Shown here: one piece after another, positions 9,901-15,668 of the stretch
Layout: every line of letters starts with the position of its first letter
How positions within the stretch are numbered: the first letter of the stretch is position 1
From: Actinomortierella ambigua
Lineage: Eukaryota; Mortierellomycota; Mortierellomycetes; Mortierellales; Mortierellaceae
Assembly (NCBI GenBank): GCA_016098155.1
Contig: JAAAJB010000722.1
Location: 1-15,668 of the forward strand
Length of the DNA: 15,668 bases
Direction of reading: 5' to 3'
Notes under the pieces: model-generated
Database searches by the model: none
Told to the model about the DNA's origin: nothing
The model's input: only the letters and a program-made list of their open reading frames with translations
Made by a program: the position numbers and the translations under genes

Positions 9901-10462
9901 ACCAGCCACGACAGGACCTGGTGCCTCCTTTGATGGCCACCACCACCACCACCACCGCCATGGCGAGCACGGGGCCAGCTCCGGTAGTACAGCCACAGTA
10001 GGCAGCAGCGGTGAGCCATCGAGGGTGGTGTCGGTGAACATGGACAGGGACGGTCTTGAGACTCGAGCCAGCGGTGGTATTGGCGGGAAAGGTGGTGATC
10101 ACTCTGGCGAGATGTCATCGAGCGCAGCCGGTGGTGGAGACGGGGCAGGGTTGACATCGTCACCTGTGATGTCGTCGTCGTCGTCCATGTCGTCGTTCTC
10201 GAGACGGGAACCGCGACTGCAGTTTGACCACCTGAGTCCAGAGGATCAGCTGCAGATTGTCAACGAGCTGATGCGAGTGCATTCGAGTAGCGAGACGACA
10301 TCGATTCTGTTCACAACGGTGCCGGCGCCGGAGCCTGGGACGTGCTTGTCCGAGGAGAGCTCGATGGCGTACCTGGAAAACATGGAGATCTTGATGCAGA
10401 ATGTCGAGATTCCAGTCTTGCTGATCCACGCTAAGAGTTTGACGGTGACCATGACTCTGTAA
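3918..10462 (+). CDS. VHC1: SLC12-family cation-chloride cotransporter (fungal Vhc1/KCC type), about 2000 residues
   Basis: Exons 3918-4530, 4746-5551, 5758-6171 and 6293-10462 join in frame to 6003 nt (2000 residues). The protein should move K+ and Cl- together; yeast Vhc1 does this in the vacuolar membrane. The N-terminus (1-320) is Ser/Ala- and His-rich. The transporter core (about 325-790) begins with FIPCVLSIWGIILFLRFGF, the typical first helix, then shows GGGPYYLISRSLGPEFGG and FPACTGILAGASMSGDLENP, both family hallmarks. Exon 4 continues with LLQAIARDN-like KILQAIARDN and PNFRPRFRFFQWW. The cytosolic domain opens with KFWRPQILLLV (near 810), has VLGSFN near 905, and ends with NVEIPVLLIHAKS. 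Its conserved pieces are separated by inserts at about 922-964, 1028-1154 and 1298-1918, full of poly-Ser, poly-His, poly-Asp and poly-Glu. Yeast Vhc1 is about 1100 residues. The start at 3918 follows a pyrimidine-rich leader; an upstream in-frame ATG at 3630 is thought to be unused. Whether it is vacuolar here is inferred. Confidence 0.9.
4531..4745 (+). other. Intron 1 of the SLC12 gene
   Basis: The donor is CAAG/GTAAAG and the acceptor TTATCAG/ACG, with a CTAAC branch-like site at 4673-4677. It interrupts a codon after its first base (phase 1). It contains stops in the coding frame (TGA at about 4608) and joins two stretches of matching low-complexity N-terminal sequence. Confidence 0.8.
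5552..5757 (+). other. Intron 2 of the SLC12 gene, with a (CAA)9 microsatellite
   Basis: The donor is GCAAAG/GTAGGA and the acceptor CTCAAG/CTC. The phase is 0, and splicing joins LVGAK directly to LFTKTSL, as expected for a continuous transporter helix region. Nine CAA units occupy 5669-5695. The branch site is less clear than in the other introns. Confidence 0.75.
5669..5695. repeat. (CAA)9 microsatellite
   Basis: Nine perfect CAA units lie inside intron 2 of the transporter gene, followed by a degenerate AACAA tail. Confidence 0.9.
6172..6292 (+). other. Intron 3 of the SLC12 gene
   Basis: The donor is CAGGAT/GTAAGT and the acceptor TGTCTAG/ATT, in phase 0. Two CTAAC motifs lie before the acceptor, the nearer one about 25-30 bp upstream. 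Removal joins MNILQD to IALSPLL, matching the family layout. Confidence 0.85.
9227..9265 (+). repeat. Coding GAY tract, 13 consecutive Asp
   Basis: Thirteen Asp codons mix GAC and GAT within the large insert of the transporter's C-terminal domain. The mixture of synonymous codons suggests the tract is old or kept for the amino acid rather than being a fresh slippage product. Confidence 0.85.
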
Positions 10463-10703
10463 AAATAAGAAACAAAGAAAGGAAAAGAGAAACCACAAAG
10501 AAAATTCGGAAGAGTACATCCAATGCACTTCTTTTTATATAAGCTTGATAAAAAAAAGTCAAAGTATTTATTGATTGATGAAGAGGTCTTTGAACAATTC
10601 GTGCAGCTGCGTTATTCTTTCTTTCTTCGAGCAGCTGAGAATTTGGGGGAGAACAGAACGATGGAGAGTGAGAGAGACAAATGCCCTACCACCACTACGT
10701 TTT
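10463..10703. other. Shared 3' region of two convergent genes
   Basis: The transporter gene stops at 10462 (+) and the unknown gene ends at 10704 (-). The 241 bp between them must hold both 3' UTRs and both polyadenylation sites. An A-rich run follows the plus-strand stop directly. The minus-strand signal is listed separately. Confidence 0.6.
10567..10572 (-). terminator. Polyadenylation signal AATAAA (minus strand)
   Basis: TTTATT on the plus strand reads AATAAA on the minus strand, 132 bp beyond the stop codon of the 614-residue protein and inside an AT-rich patch. Its position suits a 3' end signal of that gene. Confidence 0.4.
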
Positions 10704-12548
10704 TTAGGCCTTGGCAAAGTTTTCAAAGATGCTCTTGGCGTTCCGGACACTCTGGACGCTCTCCTGTGAGACGCCCGAGCCGTCATCGTCACCGGCCCCC
10801 GTCGATCGTCGAACGATCTCTCGAATCTCGCCCTCGGCATACTCGTGGCTCATCTTGCGACGGGGTGGGCCGACCATCTTGCGCATGGTGGCAGCGGCCT
10901 TTGTTTTTGACGGGCGAGAAGAGGAAGTTGGCAATGAATAGGCAGAGCAGAATCCTGGTGGATCGTGTTTCGACGCTCGTGGGCTTGCTCCAACATGTCC
11001 TTCGATGGCTGTTGCCGGTGCAGGTGTTGTGGGTGTGATTCCTCCTTGGAGGCCGCTTGTTCCAGCTGCAGCCCCAGGGGTCGTTGAACCGACCTTTTCA
11101 CTAACTGTGGAAGCACTAGTTGTAGTAGGAGCAGCGGCAGTAGTAGTAGTAGTGGTGGTGGTAGCACCTGACGTTGTAGAGGCAGCCTTTGCACTACCAC
11201 TACCACTACCGCTACCACCACTAGCACTAGCAAGGCTGCTGCTACTGGTCGAACCGCTGTCTGCAGTGCCTCGTTTGACATGAGCAATTTCATCCTGCGA
11301 ACGTTCCTCGACGTGCTTGAACCGCTGAACCATGCTTCGAACATTCTGTTTGCGACCACCACCGCCAGTACCTCCTCCTCCGCCACCAGCTCCTCCGGCA
11401 CCACCAGCACCACCTCCTCCATTGCCACCGTGGCCGCTACCACCACCACCACCACCACTGCCACCACCGAAACGGAACCCGCCCGTGGCGCCACCGCCAA
11501 ACATCTTGACGCGGTTGGCGATCGAATCCGTCTCGGGGATGTCGACGGCCATGGCTCTGATCTTGGCTTGGGCCTGCTCCTCGGCCTGCCGCTTCTTGAG
11601 CGCTATCGAGGCAGCAGAGAGATTCCGGCCTTGGTAGGAAGACGGAGAAGAAGAGGCAGAGGAGGAGGAGGAAGAAGATGGGCGAGACGCAGCAGTAGGT
11701 TTATGGGTGGTGGTGGAAGGAGGGGAGATGGGACGGGGCGCGGGCTTTGGCGTCGCTCGTGTCGTGGAGCCACTCTGGGAGGAGGAGGCCACCGCGGTCT
11801 CTGGAGCATGGGCCTGGCTCTGGCGACGACGATGGTGTCGGTGATGAGGGAGCTCGTCCTCGTCGTCTTCGTCCTCGTCATCATCATCGTCATCGTCCTC
11901 TCCCTCTTCTTCTTCTTCGTCGTTGTCACCGCCATCCTCGTCGTCATTGACGTCGTCTCTGTTCTCGACCGTGGCGTCATGCGCTCTTAGTGTTTGTGGC
12001 TGTTGCTGGTGGTGCTGGTGCTGGTGATGTCGTTGTGATTCCTCGTGCACTTGTTCGACAGCGACCACGTCGTGGCTCTCGCCTCTTTCGTTTCCTTCTT
12101 CATGCACCTCTTCATGCCCATGCACCTGCCCTTCATCTGCTGCTGCTGCTGCTTCATTGGCTTGGACGTTGACTGGTACTTGCTCCCGACGAATCGGTGA
12201 CTCGACCACCTCCACGGTCTCTTCGACGCCCTTCTTGGCGTTCTTATTCTTATTCTTGTTGTTGTTCTTCTTCTTCTTCTTTCCGTCGGCAGCGTTAAGG
12301 CTCGCTCTAGACCCTGCGGTCTTCAACGAATAGGTGGATCGGCTCAGTTCCGAGAACGACGACACGGATCCTGCAAACGCAACGGGATCGCCGTGCGCCG
12401 CCGACGACGATGGTGTGACGGGGGGGAAATGGCCGAAAAAGTCGTCTTCCAGACCCAGGTAGGAGCCTGTCGCCGTGGTGGCGGAGCTCATTGGGAGCTG
12501 GTCAATCGAGTCTGTGGAGGAAGAAGGGAGTGCATCGACGCTTGCCAT
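10704..12548 (-). CDS. Uncharacterised 614-residue, mostly disordered protein
   Basis: This is one uninterrupted minus-strand ORF with AAC-ATG at the start. I recognise no catalytic or structural domain. Visible parts in order: LGLEDDFFGHF (31-41); a Lys/Asn run (90-106); a Glu/His-rich stretch (125-190) and an acidic block (200-232); a proline-rich PKPAPRPISPPS (267-278) that could bind SH3 domains; a likely helix SIALKKRQAEEQAQAKIRAM (314-333); SIANRVKMFGG (342-352); a Gly-rich linker (352-398); NVRSMVQRFKHVEER (402-416); Ser/Thr-rich spacers; a basic segment with MRKMVGPPRRKMSHEY (555-570); and the end VRNAKSIFENFAKA. The short helical motifs between disordered spacers look like a scaffold or adaptor, perhaps cytoskeletal, but that is inference. 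Antisense open frames through the repeats are shadows. The gene converges on the transporter gene and lies tail-to-head behind the ankyrin gene. Confidence 0.75.
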   Translation of the reverse strand: MASVDALPSSSTDSIDQLPMSSATTATGSYLGLEDDFFGHFPPVTPSSSAAHGDPVAFAGSVSSFSELSRSTYSLKTAGSRASLNAADGKKKKKNNNKNKNKNAKKGVEETVEVVESPIRREQVPVNVQANEAAAAADEGQVHGHEEVHEEGNERGESHDVVAVEQVHEESQRHHQHQHHQQQPQTLRAHDATVENRDDVNDDEDGGDNDEEEEEGEDDDDDDDEDEDDEDELPHHRHHRRRQSQAHAPETAVASSSQSGSTTRATPKPAPRPISPPSTTTHKPTAASRPSSSSSSSASSSPSSYQGRNLSAASIALKKRQAEEQAQAKIRAMAVDIPETDSIANRVKMFGGGATGGFRFGGGSGGGGGGSGHGGNGGGGAGGAGGAGGGGGGTGGGGRKQNVRSMVQRFKHVEERSQDEIAHVKRGTADSGSTSSSSLASASGGSGSGSGSAKAASTTSGATTTTTTTTAAAPTTTSASTVSEKVGSTTPGAAAGTSGLQGGITPTTPAPATAIEGHVGASPRASKHDPPGFCSAYSLPTSSSRPSKTKAAATMRKMVGPPRRKMSHEYAEGEIREIVRRSTGAGDDDGSGVSQESVQSVRNAKSIFENFAKA

Positions 12549-13336
12549 GTTTTTTTTCGTTTCTTTTTTTTTGTCTGTTTTTGCTTTGTTGTCGAATTTG
12601 GTTAGAGAAAAAAGTAGTGCGTGTTGTGGGGAAGGGATGTTAATGTGGGTTTGTTCAAACCACCTTAACTAGATGTCGTATGAACAATGAAGAGGAGAGA
12701 GGTGGTGGTGGTGGGAGAGAGGAGGAAGAAAAAAAGAGATGTGGTGGGTGTGAGAGAGAGTGCGTGTGTTTGCTTTGAGGTAGAAAGGAAAGAGTTATGC
12801 ATAGGTCTAGTTTTTTTCTTCCTTTCGCTCTGGCTGCTAGTATATTCACGCATTCGAATTCAATCCTAGACGCGTTTGCAACGGTCGGTACGCATCAACG
12901 GCCCATCTTGGGAGTGGGGGGGAAAGGGAGGGGTAAAGTGCTGCTGCTGGGTAAAAAAAGTACTGGTCCCAACCGGAATATCCCTAAAGGCCAACACCGT
13001 TTTTGATCTACCCAAAGGGCAATTCTTCAAAAAACGGGTAACGATGGCCCTCAAAAGTCGCAAAAAACTGTAGGGTGAACAGTTCTAGATCTGAGAATAG
13101 GAGGGAAAGTGTGCCCTCTTCGCCTTCCTCCCGCCACTCGTTACTTGTGCATGATGACCTTCCTCCTGATCCCCTGGTAGCCCATTCTTATTTTTTTTCT
13201 CTTTTTCTCTCTCATTCTCTCTTGTGTGGTTGGGATATGCTCTATTAGACAAGGTTGGAATCTACAAGTGATGATGTGTTGTTAAAGAGGAAAAGGTGAG
13301 GGGAGGAATAGGTTGGAGAGAGAAATAACAACGCGT
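12549..13336. other. Intergenic region: promoter of the 614-residue gene and 3' end of the ankyrin gene
   Basis: Both flanking genes are on the minus strand, so this stretch holds the 3' UTR of the ankyrin gene (right) and the leader and promoter of the disordered protein (left). On the minus strand 12549-12800 is CT-rich, as expected for a leader. Small open frames at 12866-13073 on both strands show nothing recognisable. Confidence 0.5.
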
Positions 13337-14169
13337 CTATGCTTTTGTCGAGGATCCTGCTGCTGCCGCTTTTGACGATGCGCCCTCATCGTCGCTATCG
13401 TCCGAGTCCGAGTCGTCCTCCTCGTCATCGTCATCGCCACCGCCCTCCTTGAGCTCCTCCTCGGGCTCGGTGTTGATCAGCATCCATGCCACCACCTGTT
13501 CGCGCTCGTGGATCTCTGCCTCGTACATGGCAGTATGTCCAGCAGCATTCTTGATCTATTCGGAGGAGGGGAAAGAGGGGTGTAAACAAACAAGCAAAAA
13601 AAAGCATGGGGGTCAGCCACAGTGGTCGCCCCTTATTTTTTTTTTGAATCTTGTGAAAAATAAAGGAAGAAGGGCAATACCTTGTAGTTAGCCTTGCCCT
13701 TAGTAACAAGAACCTCGACCACCTTGGCGTGGCCGTTGGTAGCAGCCCAGTGAAGAGCCGTGTTTCCTTGCTCGTTCTGGGTGTTGACGGCGCCAGGCGT
13801 GATGATCTCGAGCAAATAGTTCACCATATCTATTTTTTTTCAAGTCAGGCATTTTGACGTGAGTAGAGTGTCCTTTGCAGTGGCATTGCCTCCATGTATG
13901 TGATGTGCCCTCTCTCTCCATATATATATGTATATATTTTTTTTCTCTTCCTTACCGAGATGGCCATTGGCAGCAGCCATGTGAAGAGGCGTCTTGCCGT
14001 ATTCGCCCTGGCGCGACAGCAGCTTCTTGGCCTTCTCACCGTCAGCCTGCACCACAGCCTGAATCTCCTCCAGCTCGCCATAGCGCGCGCATTCAATCAG
14101 CTCCTCGAGATGCTCGGCATCCTGCAGAGACAGTTGTTCCAATCCCTGGGCTAATTCCTTGTCTGCCAT
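13337..14169 (-). CDS. YAR1: Ankyrin-repeat protein, Yar1-like chaperone of ribosomal protein uS3
   Basis: Three exons (14169-13956, 13829-13681, 13555-13337) join in frame to 193 residues. Yeast Yar1 (200 residues) binds newly made uS3 (Rps3), keeps it soluble and escorts it to the nucleus for 40S assembly. Evidence here: an N-terminal helix region (1-54); a first ankyrin repeat with TPLHMAAANGH (60-70); a second with GNTALHWAATNGHAKVVEVL (93-112); a third, incomplete one with AGHTAMYEAE (126-135); then EPEEE and a strongly acidic tail (150-180). Length, repeat number, the HMAAANGH and GNTALHWA motifs and the acidic end all match Yar1. The start follows a CT-rich leader. Introns have GTAAGG and GTATTG donors, TAG acceptors and CTGAC branch sites. 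The second donor is weaker but the join is well supported by the repeat pattern. Orthology is judged from motifs, not from a search. Confidence 0.85.
13556..13680 (-). other. Intron 2 of the Yar1-like gene
   Basis: On the minus strand the donor is TACAAG/GTATTG and the acceptor GAATAG/ATC, in phase 0, with a CTGAC branch-like site. It joins KANYK to IKNAAGHT, restoring the third ankyrin repeat. Length is 125 nt. Confidence 0.8.
13830..13955 (-). other. Intron 1 of the Yar1-like gene, with a TA-rich microsatellite
   Basis: On the minus strand the donor is CTCG/GTAAGG and the acceptor AAATAG/AT, in phase 1, with CTGAC before the acceptor. Splicing creates GHLDMVNYLL across the end of the first ankyrin repeat. 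A TA-rich dinucleotide tract of about 20 bp (about 13919-13938) lies close to the donor. Confidence 0.85.
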
Positions 14170-14640
14170 GCTTGTCGTTTTTTTTCGAAGAAAGGGTTGT
14201 TGAATGAATGAAGTACGAAGAAAAAAAATAGCCAGAAAGACGAAAAATACAAACAAATTGCAGTCACACTAATGCTAGTGGTGAGGTAAGGCTTTGCAGA
14301 ATACTGAGTGCTCCATTGCTTCTGTAGAACCCACTATGGTGTCCACGTCTACCCAGGTCGCTGCCGCTGTCGATTATGGTCAAGGTCGCGCAAGACGCAG
14401 AGGTAGTGCAGGGCCATCCAGTTCTCACTAGGAGCAGGCCGTCGACCTTGGCCAAAGGATCCAGCGATGTCGTGATATCGATCAAGGTTGTCATCTGGCT
14501 CCATTGGAGCATAGTTCTTGGGTACGCGACTCATCGTGACCCCATGGTGTGGGAGATAGAACCATATGGTGTGGGTTGGTGTGATAGTGATGGCCGCTGC
14601 AGTAGATGCCGCCCCCTACCCCTGGTGCCACCTCCGCCTC
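14170..14640. other. Promoter of the Yar1-like gene and unassigned sequence
   Basis: Bases 14170-14270 look like the leader and core promoter of the minus-strand ankyrin gene, being CT-rich on that strand. Bases 14280-14640 are unassigned. They hold overlapping open frames on both strands and may be part of the transposon remains that follow. Confidence 0.45.
14349..14534 (-). CDS. Unassigned 61-codon open frame or exon
   Basis: I do not recognise this. It reads MSRVPKNYAPMEPDDN at the start and ends in an Arg/Gln-rich stretch. It has no low complexity and looks more like real protein than the other frames of this stretch, with several Pro, Asp and aromatic residues. No neighbouring exon or convincing donor was found, and the stretch lies between a promoter and transposon remains. 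It could be part of that element or chance. Confidence 0.2.
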   Translation of the reverse strand: MSRVPKNYAPMEPDDNLDRYHDIAGSFGQGRRPAPSENWMALHYLCVLRDLDHNRQRQRPG

Positions 14641-14649
14641 TTTGTTTTT

Positions 14650-15395
14650 GTCAAGGCTACGCAACCGGCTCGATCGACACCAACAACCTGATTGAATTTG
14701 GCACAATACCCTCAAGAGACACTTCTTCAGGGACAGGCTGAAAAGAAGACCCGACCATGTGATGTACATTCTCGCGTACGGTGCATTCCCCGCGTTCAAG
14801 AAGGACTGTGATCCAGAGCTGGCGAAATGTGGGCTGAGCGTCCAAGACAGAAACAATCGCTCGTGGACAGCGGCTGGAAGCTCAGACCCACTTCGAAAGG
14901 CGAGCTAGCGAAGGCTTATCGGAGAAATGCATTATCGCATTTGCTGATATGAAGGGGTAGAGAGGCGAGAGGTCGGTTGAGTCGTTCCAAGGCCCACAGT
15001 TTCCACGATCCACCATCAGGATCACATATCATAAGGCCAAGAGAGGCTACATGGTCTCCTGTATCTGCCCTTGGTTCTTTCAGAACACAACGTATTGTAA
15101 GCACACGGACTGGTTCATTTGTATGATGGCGATGCTAAACACAAACTTTTCATTACCTTCACGTATGGAGCCTACAATCACGGTATCCCAGCCCCGCCTG
15201 CAGTGTCCTCAGAAGTCTCAATGGCCTCTATGAGCATGGAGGCCCAGATATCCGAAATCAAGAACAAAACGAGTCATACCCGCTCTTGGGATGGCATAGA
15301 GTTCATCCATCAGGTACAAGTAGCAACTTTACTGCAAAAGGCGACATAGACAGCAACAGATGTCATACAGGCCCCCAAAAAATTAAAATAACCGC
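14650..15395 (+). pseudogene. Decayed transposon-derived gene: MULE-like transposase end with SWIM zinc finger
   Basis: Pieces of one protein appear in order in different plus-strand frames. GSIDTNNLIE ends near 14698. From about 14699 the next frame gives TGG-CAC followed by LKRHFFRDRLKRRPDHVMYI; TNNxxExWHxxLK is typical of the end of MULE-like transposases. A TAG at 14906 interrupts RKAS/RRLIGEMHYRIC, closed by a TGA near 14942. The frame then changes again to give VESF and ITYHKAKRGYMVSCICPWF, continuing to QNTTYCKH. This is a SWIM-type CxCxnCxH zinc finger (about 15060-15104). A third frameshift follows; LYDGDAKHKLF continues to LLQKAT, a TAG at 15347, then TATDVIQAPKKLK and a TAA. At least three frameshifts and several stops make it non-functional. 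The 5' end is not defined, and no terminal inverted repeats were identified. Confidence 0.7.
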
Positions 15396-15668
15396 TTGGG
15401 CAGAGGATTATTGGAAGAAGCTATCTGACTATGCGATTTACGCTGCTGAGGCTAGAGCTGTTCATCATGAACAAGCTTCGGATCGCTTTATGTTCTGGCT
15501 GCCGAACTCTGTCACTACTTTCCTCTTTTTTTCTTTTCGGCAACCCTTTCGCTCTTCCGCCTGGCGAACCAATTTTCCTACGAGCCCTGGTGCTCACTGG
15601 CCCTGGTGTCATTGCGGGCGGCATCGGAGGTACAACTGAAGGCACGGTGCTTGGTGGAAGATCAAACG
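15396..15668. other. Unresolved stretch at the window edge
   Basis: No gene can be supported. A minus-strand frame (about 15421-15668, open at the window edge) reads proline-rich, then basic (STRARRKIGSPGGRAKGLPK, then Lys/Arg-rich), which resembles a nuclear basic tail. The plus strand continues the frame of the decayed SWIM gene but without recognisable protein. It may be the end of the same relic or of a second element entering from the right. Confidence 0.3.

Noticed and set aside
9660..10163. Minus-strand ORFs of 144-167 codons inside the transporter exon
   Set aside because: They are mirror images of GAG/GAA and CAC repeats, giving poly-Ser, poly-Leu and poly-Pro, and overlap well-supported coding sequence.
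11280..11990. 236-codon plus-strand ORF
   Set aside because: It lies antisense to the Gly/Ser/acidic repeats of the 614-residue gene; triplet repeats leave the opposite frames open. Its Thr/Val/Arg-rich translation has no protein-like pattern.
12866..13073. Small ORFs of about 65 codons on both strands
   Set aside because: They overlap antisense to each other in an intergenic region that must hold a promoter; neither has a recognisable feature.
13918..13940. TA-rich tract as a possible origin or recombination site
   Set aside because: It lies inside a defined intron of the Yar1-like gene and is best explained as a simple microsatellite.
1..15668. CRISPR array, bacterial operon, rRNA or tRNA gene
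   Set aside because: No regularly spaced repeats, no clustered co-directional intron-less genes and no cloverleaf-like or rRNA-like segment were seen; the sequence is eukaryotic in structure.

Overview
The window looks like nuclear DNA of a fungus, most likely an early-diverging one of the Mucoromycota/Mortierella type. This rests on short GT-AG introns of about 110-220 nt with CTAAC- or CTGAC-like branch sites, pyrimidine-rich leaders, long Ser/His/Asp/Glu/Gly homorepeats in proteins, and fungal-type gene families. The lineage is an inference from style, not from a marker gene.

Left part (1-3300). The first 860 bases hold no gene I can support, only a 25-bp direct repeat and a T17 run. A TATA-like site near 869 precedes a short hypothetical gene (ORF 1151-1492) that probably has an intron in its 5' leader. 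Bases 1500-2400 appear empty. A small gene encoding about 90 residues follows (2480-3262, +). It is split into at least three exons and probably includes a 17-nt micro-exon.

Centre (3300-12550). A 600-base leader/promoter region with alternating purine and pyrimidine blocks precedes the main gene. That gene (3918-10462, +) is a four-exon SLC12-family cation-chloride cotransporter (fungal Vhc1/KCC type) of about 2000 residues, much enlarged by disordered inserts in its cytosolic C-terminal domain. It converges on a single-exon minus-strand gene (12548-10704) for an uncharacterised, largely disordered 614-residue protein. The two stop codons lie 241 bp apart.

Right part (12550-15668). Behind an 800-base intergenic stretch lies a three-exon minus-strand gene (14169-13337). 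It encodes a 193-residue ankyrin protein that matches Yar1, the chaperone of ribosomal protein uS3, in layout and motifs. From about 14650 to 15395 (+) there is a decayed transposon-derived gene (MULE-like transposase end plus SWIM zinc finger), broken by at least three frameshifts and several stops. The last 270 bases are unresolved.

The genes do not form a pathway. The window is a gene-dense eukaryotic segment with ion homeostasis (SLC12), ribosome assembly (Yar1) and two unknown proteins, bordered on the right by transposon debris.
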